Notes under the pieces: model-generated
The model's input: only the letters and a program-made list of their open reading frames with translations
What the model was told of the DNA's origin: nothing
Databases searched by the model: none
NCBI GenBank assembly: GCA_944989445.1
Contig: CALYLW010000139.1
Span: 743,501 to 807,500, forward strand
Source of the DNA: Ampullaceana balthica
Lineage: Eukaryota; Mollusca; Gastropoda; Lymnaeidae
Reading direction: 5' to 3'
DNA: 64,000 nt
Part shown: positions 34,401 to 45,748 of the stretch, piece by piece
Numbering within the stretch: the stretch's first letter is position 1
How the letters are laid out: each line of letters starts with the position of its first letter
Made by a program: the position numbers and the translations under genes

Positions 34401-37400
34401 TTTACATAGTTGACCCCAGAAGTAATTAAAAAAAGGCAGCAACGATATATTTTATTCAAATGAGTTGAACGGTATTACATCTTTCACACAAATTAATTGT
34501 ACTCACAAATCTTTTAATTTTAGTTGTTTTACATTTTTGAATGGGCCATTTCTACTGTGTCATTCTACACTCAGCAGTTTTTCCCTCAGGTCCAATCCCC
34601 TGACTACATGTTTTACACAGCATGACTGTTACTATATTTTGTTTAACATTTTCTTTAACACTGCTTTTTATCTCTCCAATAATTGAACATATTTAATGCT
34701 CACTTCTGCTTTTGGCTAGCTGCAACTTGTGTGGAGCTTATACAACAGACAGGAATGAACTATTGAGGAGACACATCAAATTGAAACACAATCGTGAGCG
34801 ATCTTCTGGAGATAGGTTAAATTGTCCGAATTGCCCATTTAGCTGTTTCAAAACCAAAGAAATGACAAGGCATCAAGTGGCACATGACAGGTAATGTTAG
34901 GCACCTTACACTTTTGTAAAAGCTCATTTGATTAAATCTTGTTTTATTGTTATAAATACATGAGTAATTTTTACATAAGAAACTAATTCACACATTTTCC
35001 ATGATCCATGAAAGCATCTCAGTGTTTTTGGGGAGACAGTCTTCTTATTTCACTGTTTGTGTGAGTAAAGAATTGTGCCTTATAAGTTATGTACTAACAG
35101 TAGTCAGGATATCTTAAACTTTTCCCTGCTTTACTTGTAGTATGAGTGTATTTTGCATTCTATACCCAACTGCTCATTTTCAGGGATTATTTCTTATTAT
35201 GAATTAATAGAAATCATTTTATAATTTCCACCTGAAACAAAGTGGTAATATTGAAATGGTAAATTTTTTTGATGAGACCAGAGAATTGGAGCGAATAATA
35301 GGCAACAGGAATGCAATATTGGGTTATCAACAATTTTAATAAATTTTGAATTTCTATTTGATTCTTTGAGATTTAGCAAAATTGAAGTAATTGAAAATAC
35401 AGCTACAATGTATTGTAATTCATGTTCAGATGTAAATTTTAAAGAATTTCATTTCTAATTATAAATTACCTAATATAAATATTTTAAATTGGTACTTTTT
35501 CAGATTAAGCCAAATATCAGATGCTGATCCCAATAGCTGTCCACATTGTACAAAACGCTTTCGTAGCAGAATGCATCTCCATCGTCATATCCGAGATGTT
35601 CATGGGCCAGAAATAAGACCGCATCTTTGTGATACTTGTGGTAAAGCTTTTAAAAGAACAGATGCATTACAGCAGCACAAGCTTGTGCATGTGTCACGAC
35701 AAGCTCGCAGTCTGCCCTTCAAGTGCCAAACTTGTGATAAAGGGTTCCGATCACCTGTAAGATTAAAGTCTCTTATGAGTATTTGAATGTATTTAATCTC
35801 TTCATTCCATTCAGCTTTTAACCTTACATAAAATTGCAATTATTCTTTGATAAATCTGTTCATAATAAACAATTGAATTAAAAATTTGATTCTTTTGTTG
35901 AAAATTCTATTTGCTTGTATCACAAAGGCTCACTTGAAAGAACACATGAGCATGCATAGCTCTGAACGTCCCTACCTTTGTCAGTATTGTGGGGCTGCCT
36001 TCAAGACTCAGCCTGTTCAAAGGAAACATATCATGACATTACATCTGCAGCCCAGAACACATGTTTGTAGGACATGTTGTAGACAGTTCAACACCAAGTA
36101 TGCTCTACAACGACATGAAAGCACTCATAAGGTATGCTACATATTTTATGTTTCATCTTTACCTCCCCCCACCCCAGTCAGAGGGTCTTTGAATAATTTT
36201 ATTTAGTCTGTGGCACAGTAACAATGATAAACGCTGCACTTGTAAGTCCTACTTTAACAGGCTAGATCAAAACAGGGACTCGAACCGCAACCTTTTACCA
36301 CATTTTTATTAACTTGCTTTCGTGTCTGTCTGTCCGCAATTTTTCAAATTTGCCAACGTAAAATTAAACCACTTCTGATGGTCCTAGAGAGCTTAAAATT
36401 TTACCACAGATAGATCTTGGATGACAATGCTTTGTATCAAAATTTCAGATCGATCGAATGTACCGTTATTAAATTATTGAATTTTTAAGTTTATCTCTAT
36501 ATAAGCATCAGTATTATCGGTCTGCTATTATTTACATTCACGTGCCGGGTTCACAACAGCCCCGAACACATAAACCATGTTTAACATCAAGGGGATATCA
36601 GTCAACTTCAGTCTGTAAAATGTTTGTTGGGCAATGCGTATAATATTTGAACATAATCAATACTTCAACTCACCATAGCATATACTTAGACTAAAAAGAG
36701 TAAAATAAATAAAGGTAAAAAAGGATTTTTAAGAACCACTTTTTTATAAGTGGACTAAAAAGAAGAAAATAATTTAAAATTTATAAGATCAAGTAATTTA
36801 ATTTAATATGACTAAAAACGTGGGGAGGGTGTTTGGTATAAAATTTAAAGATTTATAATTTAGAAGGCAAAAAAGAGATCTATAAGTGAGAGAATGAATG
36901 AACTGCATATGTTAAAACTCATAAGCGTCCGCCCCACGTTTTTAGTCATATTTAAATTAAAGTACTTGAACTTATAAGTTTTAAATTATTTTCTTCTTTT
37001 TAATCCACTTATAAAAACGTGGTTTTTAAAAATCCTTTTTCACCTTTATTTATTATCACTGAACTCAGATACAGTTGTAACTGTTGCAGGACGGAGTGCA
37101 CATGCACATTAAGAATTATTATAAATTATTATTGTGACCCTTTCCACGGGGGGCATTGAAATTGATTTTTCACTCTTTCCAATCTAACCTTCAGGTGGTC
37201 ATTACTGGTTTGTTTAAAATTTAAAAGAACAATGATTTGATGCATAACTTATTTTTGTGATTACTTTATCCAAACCTTAGACTGAGCCAGCCACAGCAGC
37301 AGCCATTTTAATCATTGAGAGTGAGGATACACTGGGAGACAAGGGCAATACCATTGAAGAGAAAACAGCTGCCACAAATACTTTAGAAGGTGATCCTGAA

Positions 37401-37601
37401 ACAATGGCAACTTGTGAGGCACCCAATATCATAGTTGATGATCAAGAATCCAGTTGCTTAGTTCAAGACATCATTGGGTCAGCCGCTACTGTCATTGAGG
37501 AACCTCTTGACCAATCAGGCCAGGGCTTACAGAGAGCTTATATTCAGGGAAGTCAAGATGGAACTTTATACTATTTCACAGGAGAGTTGTCTACACTTTA
37601 A
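28456..37601 (+). CDS. AT-hook and C2H2 zinc-finger protein, 8 coding exons
   Basis: Exons: 28456-29511, 29897-30764, 31097-31183, 33351-33630, 34720-34890, 35504-35756, 35928-36131, 37281-37601. All introns are GT-AG and the joined frame gives 1079 residues. Residues 1-352 are Ser/Glu/Asp-rich and acidic, a possible activation region. AT-hooks lie at about 504-511 (RKRGRPRK) and 663-670 (RRGRPCKK). Nine C2H2 fingers run from about 707 to 973; the third has 13 instead of 12 residues between Cys and His, and the seventh is split by an intron. The tail, 974-1079, is acidic and ends in YYFTGELSTL. Inference: a nuclear DNA-binding regulator that touches AT-rich minor grooves and a longer specific site. 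I do not recognise an orthologue; ZNF335-like or E4F1-like families were considered without support. The ATG is the first in an open frame; a non-coding 5' exon is possible. Confidence 0.88.
29601..29809. mobile_element. AATGTTCCC-family MITE in intron 1 of the zinc-finger gene
   Basis: Ends AATGTTCCCTTTAA and 'ccttagaggaaacatt'; interior 'gcgcggctgcccag' and 'ttgcacac' motifs match the other copies. Length 209 bp. Confidence 0.7.
31327..33255 (-). mobile_element. RTE-like LINE, 5'-truncated, in intron 3 of the zinc-finger gene
   Basis: On the minus strand: a linker (EEVLGPRQQTHKEWISNETM), a frameshift in an A-run near 32960, then AERPVKTKDGKSIPDEEGQ, RT motifs [58 protein letters not shown], and the C-terminal parts [12 protein letters not shown] and [16 protein letters not shown]. 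About 30 residues between RT motifs A and C are deleted (the part with 'GVRQGCLLSP' in relatives). No endonuclease remains. It ends in a CATCAT repeat at 31336-31350, a typical RTE-like tail. Confidence 0.85.
33800..34470. repeat. Possible repeat in intron 4 of the zinc-finger gene
   Basis: 'ggtaccgcggtatacg' followed by 'aaccattccagttgcttgga' and 'cccaataagaaataaagggg' looks like the end of a DNA transposon relic. Boundaries and class are not resolved, and the open frame on the minus strand is not recognisable. Confidence 0.3.
36310..36690 (-). repeat. Diverged Helentron-like repeat in intron 7 of the zinc-finger gene
   Basis: Holds 'caaaatttcagatcgatcga', 'gtaccgttattaaattattg' and 'aacataatcaatactt' in the same order as the antisense copies at 51.4-52.7 kb, but with many changes; the conserved ends are lost. 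Confidence 0.5.
36703..37055. mobile_element. Second long hairpin element, in intron 7 of the zinc-finger gene
   Basis: Arms about 36703-36838 and 36927-37055 are inverted repeats with a loop near 90 bp. Each arm has 'aagtggactaaaaagaagaa' (or a close form) and ends inward at ACGTGGGG, with the outer CCACTTTTTTATAAG facing GACTAAAAACGTGG. This is the same architecture as 6864-7324, and the arms differ more from each other. Confidence 0.7.
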
Positions 37602-37785
37602 TCAAGAGCAGACGTGCCACTTTCATATTTATAATTCCTGCATATTAGGGTCTAAATATTTTGGAGGTTTAATTTATACTATGGTAATGATATTTAATAA
37701 TAACATCTCTTTTTATCAAACATTGAGAGATGACACAATTACCATGACAACTATTTTGGAATTTATTCATAGTTTGATGTACCAT

Positions 37786-39334
37786 GGGGCCATCCATATA
37801 TTACGCACAAAATTCGTATTTTGGAACCCCCCCCCTTCCCCCGTTGCATCCCGTACATTTTCCGGATCCCCCCCCATGCGTACGTAAAAATTCGCTCAAA
37901 CCCCCCCCCCGTTAAAAAAAATAAATTTAAGCCGGAGTCAGAAAGAAGATATTGGTTTTATTGTTTGAAGCCGTTCATAGATGACGTCACACGCCTAAAA
38001 AGGGGGCGGGGGAGAATGTCACGCATTTGTGATGAGGGGGAGGGGAGTGTTTAAGAAATGTGACGTCACATCAAAATGCGCACTAAAATATTTGCAAATG
38101 CGGCTTTTTTGGGGGGGTGTGTGGTCAAAGCTTTGGGGCCGTCCATTGACATCCTGCGATTATAGACGATTTTCATCCACGTCACGCATCGTCGCTAAAA
38201 GTTAGACCCCCTCTTTTCCAATATTACGTCATAACCGCCCCCCCCCCAAAAACACAAAAAATAGCATGTTTCAAATTACTTTTTTGTCGTTTAAGTATGT
38301 ATTTAATGTAAAGCTGGACTTTAATATCGTAACATGCGCGAAGCCCATGTAAAACATCATTAAATAAATTGTAAACAAACAAATATTTAAGTACAACTTT
38401 TATTTTAAGTTACGCGTTTTGATGTGACGTGACATTTCTTAAGCTACCCCTCCCCTTCGTCACAAATGGTCAACCACTCCCCCCTCTAGGTGCGTAATGT
38501 CATTTACGGACGGCCCCGAGTAAGGGGCCATCCATAAATGACGTCACACGAATTTGGCAGATTTTTCACTCCCCCTCCCCCCTCGTCACGCGTCGTCACA
38601 AAAACTTAGACCACCCCCTCCAATGTGACGTCACAAAGCTTTGCGGGCCCCCCCCATAAAAGCTGTACTTTCTATTTGAAAAAGAGCATGTTTAAAATCA
38701 CTTTTTTTGTCATTTAAGTATTTATTTAGTGTAGGCTGGCATTCTAATATCGTAACACGTGTGAAGTCATGTTAAACACCATGTAACAAATCAAATGTTT
38801 AAGTGGAACTTTTATTTTAAGTTGCAAGTTTTGATGTGACGTCACATTTCTCTAACACCCCCCTCCCCCACATCACACATCACAAATATGTAGATAACCC
38901 CCCCCCCTTTTCCACTAGGTAAATGAAATCCCCATCCCGTTGTTTGTTTACAACGGCTAAGGCACCTGTGGGCGAAAGAGAAACTTCATCTAATTCAAGA
39001 AATGGAAATATAATTCCGACGGATATATTTTAATAATGTGTAAACGTTTGGTCTGAATCAAATGTTAATTACTTCCAAGTAATTAAAAGTTCACAATTTC
39101 GTTTGCAATAAATTATAAAACATTATTGCATATCAGTATTGACTCAGTCGGTCTCGAATGACATTTGCAGTCAGAGCGGTTTACGTTTCTATGCTTAGCA
39201 TTATGCAAATTAAATTTGTTGTGCGTATGTACACATTCAGTCGAGACCCCCCCCACCCCCCGTACGCATGCATACGCAAAATGCCGTAAATTTTAGACCC
39301 CCCCTCCTTGCGTAAGTAATATATGGATGGCCCC
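37786..39334. mobile_element. Composite of GGGGCC-type MITEs after the zinc-finger gene
   Basis: Outer inverted ends GGGGCCATCCATATATTACG (37786) and its complement ending at 39334, flanked by CAT on both sides (37783-37785 and 39335-39337). Inside are several runs of 8 or more Cs and inverted ends of the GGCCGTCCATAAATGACGTCA type at about 37968, 38144, 38483-38515 and 38523, i.e. further MITEs of the 12103 family. Confidence 0.55.
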
Positions 39335-39740
39335 CATATTGAAAAAATATTATTAATTGAGAGTTTGTTAAGTTTGACTTTTGATTTGTTTTAATGGGTT
39401 TTGATTTAGCATTAAAATTAACACTTATTCCTGTGATAACAATTTATTTCGTACATAATCTACTCCATTTTATATATATCTTATATATATTCATTTCACT
39501 CAGATATAATTATAATGTTAATAAAGCCAAGTAAAGCATAGACTTTCTTTCATTTTCTGGAAAATAGTTTTTTTCATATTGATTAGTTGTCTATTTTAAT
39601 CCTTTATTATTAATATTTGGATAAAAAATATATTAGTTTTCATATAAAATTTATTAAAGTCATGAACAAATTATAATAGACCAGTAATAAGGTAATGTCG
39701 TAATGAAGATAATTTATTTTTGGTATTGTGCTTGATTACC

Positions 39741-39948
39741 AATGTTCCCTTTATGCCGCATGGCCATGGCAGATATCTGACCGCCTCCATGCAGATATCT
39801 GACCGCCGCCATGCAGCAGTTTAGAATTACCGTGCGCCAAATTTAGTAAAATATTGCACACAAAAAATGGATGCCGTGCCGTGCAACTTTGCACACTAGT
39901 TTATTTTTTTACTTTGCACAAGGACCAACAAACCTTAGAGGGAACATT
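39741..39948. mobile_element. AATGTTCCC-family MITE
   Basis: Complete inverted ends AATGTTCCCTTTATG and 'ccttagagggaacatt', 208 bp, with an internal 25-bp tandem duplication 'cagatatctgaccgcc'. No clear target-site duplication. Confidence 0.7.
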
Positions 39949-40448
39949 AGTGATGACTACACAAATTCTCACTATGGAAAACTGGTAATAAGGAGGAAAC
40001 TCATGGAAATAATGAACACAGGAAAGAGGAACACAAGAGAAGACACACGCAAGATTTGTTTTCAAAATGCATTATTCCAGAAATAAAATTACAAAGAAAA
40101 TACATTGTAGTGATATCTTACTTCAAACAAGGCTTAGCACCTCCCTTAAATGGGCCTGAAGATTAGACAAGTAGAAATCTTCAAGGCTGGTGCTTTTTCT
40201 GTGTTCAGCCTTCATTAAAGTATATTTTGATTATTTACTTTACAGTTTTACGTAGGCTTACTACATGATGATTTTATATGCCATGATCATACTTGGTCTT
40301 ACTGTTTGTGATAGGAGAAGTTTTTTTCACTGGGTTTGCTCATAACATTGCAACAAAAACAAAATTCTTTGATAATTTGAATAGCCCAGAGCCAAAATAC
40401 TCTCTAAGGTTAAACTTTTGTTTATGTTATGATTGTAAAAGCAAAACC

Positions 40449-40900
40449 AATTAAATTAAACAACCCCTAAAAACAAAGTTTTTAACTATAAATCCCTTAT
40501 ATATGAGACATAACTAAAAGTATTGATTATGTTCAATATAATACGCACCCCGTGACAAACATTTACAGACCGAACGTGACTGAACTCCCCTTGCTGTAAA
40601 ACACGGGGATGTGGTCATCGATGGCTGGAGTGAACGCCAGTGGATGTCAACAATAGCAGACGGCTACATAGAGATTTATAGAGATAAACTAAAAATTAAT
40701 TAATTTAATTACGGTACTTTCGATCGATCTGAAATTTTGATACAATGCATTGTTAGGTGACACAAGTAAGTGTATGTGCAAAATTTCAGCTCGATAGGAT
40801 CACGGGAAGTGGGTCATTTTTTTACTTTTGTTTTTCCTCCCGCCGACCAAGACAGAGTGATCACGACAGACGACGGTGAAGTTAATATAAGGGATTTAAA
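40449..40900 (+). repeat. Helentron-like repeat, single copy
   Basis: Begins 'cctaaaaacaaagttttt' and 'tataaatcccttatatatga', contains 'gatcgatctgaaattttgat', and ends 'gaagttaatataagggattt'. Closest to the third unit of the array at 15545-15967 (shared 'gcaccccgtgacaaac'). Confidence 0.65.
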
Positions 40901-41585
40901 AATGAAGAGCACATTGCTAAATGAACTAGAGGCTCTTAAAGGGACTGCATTGAGTTTTAAAAAAAGATACTAACCTGTAGCTAATTACATTCAGAACATT
41001 GATTGTTGTTCATCCTTAATTATGTATGAAATGTTTCACTCAATTGACTAAGCAAAATCTAGAGTTGTTCATGATCTCAAATAAAATTTAATGTGAAATT
41101 TTTTTTGTTGCAGTCTTAAGTGGTACCAGCAATCAATTTTATTTTTTAGGCAACATAATCATGGCATTTAGAAAAGAACTGAATTTTTATGTAATGTAAT
41201 GTTGTTTTTGATTGCCTTGGACTTGGAGTTTGTTTGAACAACTTTTGTTTGAATCACCTCTTCTCAACTCATGTCCCAAACCACACAGTGCTCGTTTCAT
41301 TAAGCTGAATATTATATAAAAAGTTTTAAAAAATTACTTTTTGAAGTTTTTGTTAATGTCATATTAAGGACATACTGACAACAATAAACTTTTCCATTCT
41401 CAAAGACTCATTTGCTTCATTTCTTGTCTTGTTTGCAAATTCTTATTAAAACTAATAATCCCATTTCTGTACCCACTTTGGGTTTATTACGGCTCAGTTT
41501 TAGTTGAAAAGAAAATTGAGTGCGTTCAGTGGTCATCACAGATCCAAATCTTTATTCTGTGTAGTGGTTATGAGTTATGAAACTG
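40901..41585. other. Non-coding stretch
   Basis: AT-rich; no gene or element recognised between the Helentron-like copy and the LINE tail. Confidence 0.45.
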
Positions 41586-41589
41586 TTTG

Positions 41590-43160
41590 GATATTATCTT
41601 ATCTTCTTATCTTATCTGTTTCAGACGCTCCTTCTATACAGAAGATTATTGCGTCCTACGCTTATCTATGGTTTGTGTTTAGTCCTGCATTCTTATTAGA
41701 GTTTTAAATGTTGATAAAGTGTTGGCTTTCCTGGTTTCTTCAGGCAACCCATTCCACGCCCGAATTCCGGACGGGAAGAACGAAAATTTGTATGAGTTTG
41801 TTCTTGCATACGGAATAAGAAAGGTGTTTTTATCCTTATGTCTATCTGAGGGTTGCATTAAGTTATCTTTGTGTTGTATTTCTAAATTAGAGTTAATTGC
41901 TTTATGTATGAATACTAGTAATTACTACTTTACTCTTGGTTCTTCTATCCTCTAGTGCAGGGGTGCGCAACCTGCGGCCGTACGGCCGCATGCGGCCATG
42001 GGCACGGAAATGTGCGGCCGTGGAGATTTGTTAATTTATATCAAGTGCCTCAAGGCAAAGGAACAACATCTTGCCTCGTGCACAGAAGAGTACAGGATTT
42101 CTGTGACAAATGTCGTCTGCTACAAAGTCATATTCAACAGCTCAATCTCTATCATGTCCCACAACTCACCGCTCTAATCGAGAGCAATGAAATAAGACAA
42201 CATGAAATTCCGGCTACATCCTTTTCAGGCGTCCTCGAAGCGCTGTTGTGGAATTCGCAGAATGTTTTCAGGCTTTCAACAAGATTTCAGAAAATATGAG
42301 ACTCGTTGCTTTTTCACATGTGGTTGAGACAGAGAGAGCGCAGTTGGATGTCCAAATGGAACTAATCGAACTAAAAAAATAACTCGCAGCTTGTGAAGAA
42401 ATTCTAGGACAAAAACGATCTACTGGAGACATGGAAAGTAGCTATGGAGTATCCCAAGCGTCGCGAAATAGCAAGAAACACTATAGTGCTGTTTGAAAGC
42501 ACTTACATTTGCGAAGCGTCATTTTCACGAATGAAATATCTCAAGAACAAATATCGAACCCAACTGGTGGACACCGATCTGGCGTTAAGAATACGACTGA
42601 TGATCTCCAGCGAGTGCCCGGACTTTGCGCGACTCTCTGCAAACATCCAAGAGCAAGGCAGCCACTAATTTCTGGACTCTGGACTGCTAAGTTACATGGA
42701 CAGTGTTAATGAAGCAGCTTCTCACTTTTTCAATTATTGTGTTCTCAGTGTACTAATGCCACTTAAAAATATACTCATGCTGTACGTGTGTGACATGATG
42801 TTAGGTTTTTATAGTAAAAATATAAGAGAATATCAATGAAAATGTTCTTGTTTGTAATTAAGCACTGTGTTTGCATACAATACATTATGATTATTTCGTT
42901 ATTATCTGGCGTTGACTATTACCAGAGGTAAATTTTTGATAGTGACCGTTTCGTTTTTCAGTGAAAATTTTTTGGCGGCCGTCGCAAAAGTAATTTTTTT
43001 TTAATGCGGCCGGGTATAGCCCAAAGGTTGCGCACCCCTGCTCTAGTGTTTCAAGGTTTAATGATTTAATTAATGGTGTTAATCTAGTCAGTTTTGAATA
43101 TTCTCCAGTAATGAATCTGGCAGCACTTTTTGGATTATTAGATATGTGTAATGGCTGCAT
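41590..43160 (-). mobile_element. LINE 3' end (RT C-terminus and tail), split by a hAT
   Basis: The minus-strand reading from 43160 gives PLHISNNPKSAARFITGEY and LIKSLNLETLE. After removal of the hAT it continues with YARTNSYKFSFFPSGIRAWN and GLPEETRKAN, the usual end of a CR1/Jockey-type RT protein. The 3' tail holds 'cttctgtatagaaggagcgt' and an A/GATAA-rich end near 41590-41625. The same tail occurs in the SINE at 49.6 kb. Confidence 0.75.
41958..43040 (+). mobile_element. hAT element (CAGGGGTGCGCAACCT ends), 1083 bp
   Basis: Perfect inverted ends CAGGGGTGCGCAACCT and its near-complement 'aggttgcgcacccctg', with a perfect 8-bp duplication CTCTAGTG at 41950-41957 and 43041-43048. It carries remnants of a transposase of the ZBED/GTF2IRD2-like hAT group: AHG..., QQLNLYHVPQLTALIESNE and, near 42510-42600, ICEASFSRMKYLKNKYRTQL, the dimerisation motif. 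Large internal deletions and frame breaks make it inactive. Confidence 0.85.
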
Positions 43161-43536
43161 CAAGTAGCAAAGTCAAGGTTAGATCTTGCTGACGTGTTAA
43201 AAGCACATACAACGTCATACCATATGACAATGCTAGCAGAAATTCAAATATCCCCAGCTGGTGCTTGGCAAGTTGCAAGAAAAGCTTCTTTACAGTGGAG
43301 ACTTTACGTGATTGGCGTTTTGGGAAAGTACTGCAGAAGAACACTGACCCTTTCATTATCTTGTACCCCAAACATTGGTTTGACTTGGAATTTACGAATT
43401 TTGAAGAGATGCGACCGGCAACTTTTATTTTATATGACATTGTAAGTAAAGGGTATGAGTGGAGCTTTGGTCTGTCGCCCCCCCCCATTAGCCATCCCCA
43501 GCGACGCCCCCTTTTATTATATCGACATTGCAACTA

Positions 43537-44406
43537 GGCCTGTCAACGATTACCCGGGTCTGGTACCCGTTGCCGTGCGATTACCCGGGTAGTAAAATTC
43601 CGCCCGGGTACCCGTGAAAATGTGGCTTCAGTGTCTATATTAACGGAGGCCAAACTTCGGCTCGCATGCGGCTTTTTTGTGTTTACATTGCAGCTCGCGA
43701 AAAAATTTATCAAATAAAAATTTTTGTTTCAAAAATATGCTGTGAAGTACATCTAATTTAAAGATAAATTTTGTCAATGGGAAATAAAATACGGTCCCGA
43801 CAAACCACAATATATTTTGATACATCTTTTTTCTCTGAAAATGAAACAGAAATCGCAAATACAAAAAGGTTTTGGTTCTTTGAATGAATCATATAAGGAA
43901 AACAAAACTCGTCTGTCGAAAATAAGGACGAACTGCATAGAGATGAAAGAGGCCGTGTTTGATGTTGTTAATAAAGTTAGTGTCAAAGCAGGGTTGTTTT
44001 ACCCCTGCTTAGACACTAACTTTGCTTTGAAATACGCCTGACATTGGGTTACCGATTGAGACTAGCCAATGTTGTTTATCTACCCCGCTCTCCCCCCTCA
44101 ACTCCTATAACCCGTACCCTATCGCTTGTGTTTCTGGTGTGTATTACCACGTGTGCCTATCCCAAAAACTGATTTTAATAATACACCTAAAGTTGTCAGT
44201 TTTAATTTAAATAGTTACTAACAGTGTAAGATGGGTAAGACGCCGGCCGTGTGGCTACTGTGTGAAATGAGGTACATGGATGATGACTAGGTAGCATTGT
44301 ATAGCGGTCATGACGGAAAAATATGCGATGTTTCGAAAGGGTAACCCGGCTACCCGTTCGAAATTTGGACGGGTACCCGGGCAGCTTTTTTCAATATTGA
44401 CAGCCA
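43537..44406. mobile_element. hAT-like repeat with CCCGGGTA motifs
   Basis: Left part 'ggcctgtcaacgattacccg', right part 'gggtacccgggcagc' then 'caatattgacagcc'. The ends look like inverted 'cTGTCAA' repeats. Inside, 43690-43900 matches the hAT copy at 8805-9130, an apparent insertion. Confidence 0.5.
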
Positions 44407-45010
44407 TAATTGCAACTACATTAAACAACATTGAGGAAACTAGTGTGACAGGCAGTGCCGCTCATGGAAGGACTAACATAATTATTTTTGTCTCTTTCCC
44501 ACGAAAAATATCTGCGTTTTTGGGTCAATATTGACATCCCCCATTATGTTTAAACTTAAACAAGAAAGTAATATGAGAGAAAGTGTGTCTCCTTTTAAGT
44601 ATTGCTTCCTACGCCACACTTTCGTGCATCGTGAAACGTCTTTTATGGCATTTGGGCATGGATGGGTTGCCTGAACAAACTCTGAAAACCAACACACTAT
44701 CAATGATCAATATTTAAAACTCTGACAAAAATTCAAGACTAGACACAAGCCATGGATATATAAAGTTGGATGCAATAATTTAATAATTTTGCCTATAACG
44801 TTCTAAACGATTAATAGTATTAGATTTACTATTACATTACAGGCGTACATGACAATTTCTTGATTCTTGTGTAAGTGTAAGTGTAAAGTGCAGCAAAGAC
44901 AATAGTAAATAGTACAAGTACAATTGAATTTGGACTCAAGAACGAAACGTGGAATTAATGTAGTTTGTGCAGTGGAAAACAGTTTTGCTAGATATATCTA
45001 AAAAAAAAGA
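44407..45010. other. Non-coding stretch
   Basis: No gene or element recognised. A T-run on the minus strand at 45017-45023 follows the tRNA gene. Confidence 0.4.
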
Positions 45011-45060
45011 TTTATGAAAAAAAGCAGACTGACTTGGACGTGCGAGACAATCACAGCCTC

Positions 45061-45132
45061 TGCCGTGACCAGGATTCGAACCTGGGTTGTCGCGGCCACA
45101 ACGCGAAGTACTAACCACTATACGATCACGGC
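45061..45132 (-). tRNA. tRNA-His (anticodon GTG)
   Basis: The 72-nt minus-strand sequence starts GCCGTGATCG and ends GTCACGGCA. The acceptor stem GCCGTGA/TCACGGC is fully paired, the anticodon stem TCGCG/CGCGA frames the loop TTGTGGC, and the T arm CCAGG-TTCGAAT-CCTGG is perfect. The B box is GGTTCGAATCC. The base before position 1 is also G, matching the extra G-1 of tRNA-His (in animals normally added after transcription). A run of seven T's lies about 38 nt downstream and can end Pol III transcription. Not a SINE head: pairing is complete and no SINE body follows. Confidence 0.95.
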
Positions 45133-45748
45133 CAGTACGCCAGCCGATGTTTAAAGAAAGATTTTACTATATAATACTAACTGACAAAATTGTATACATT
45201 AAAATAAATAGGATTTTAAAATACGAAAAATGAAACTCTTCTTCCTGAAATCAAGAAGCTATTAATAAAATAAAGCAACAACTTTTAAACGCATTTTCTT
45301 TATTAGATCATGTTTATGAATTTCTTTTTCAATGTTATAAGACATATTTATAATTAGTTATAGGAAATACCCGATTATGGTTTATTATTCTCCACGGCCC
45401 TGAGGTGCCACGAAGTTGAAAATACAAGCTTGAAATAGTAAATAGGGTCAATGCTGAATTAATGATCCAGCTGTGTTTTGTTAAGTAAAGCGTAAATTTT
45501 ATCCTGTAAATTATAAGAAACAGGCAAACTATCTCTATCTTGCAGATTGACGCCTTACTAATTTAGACTCTTAGACAGGTAGGCCTGCCTCGTCTGACCT
45601 TTGGCCTTGCCTTGGCCTTGTTTGTAATTAACTTTAATTAATTAATTAATCACTTTAACTTACTTTTACTTTAACTTTAACTTTTAACTTTAACTACTAA
45701 ATCATATTAAATGCATATAAACTATAATCTATAATAATCTATAAATAT
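45133..45748. other. AT-rich non-coding stretch
   Basis: Contains simple runs such as 'taattaattaattaat' and (CTTTAA)n-like repeats near 45640-45695. No gene seen. Confidence 0.4.

Noticed and set aside
43194..43537. Two overlapping plus-strand frames next to the LINE tail
   Set aside because: Both are open in parallel and neither shows a known motif; the stretch is likely part of a repeat, but I could not name it.
44936..45118. 60-residue minus-strand frame
   Set aside because: It runs through the tRNA-His gene and its trailer; there is no protein similarity.
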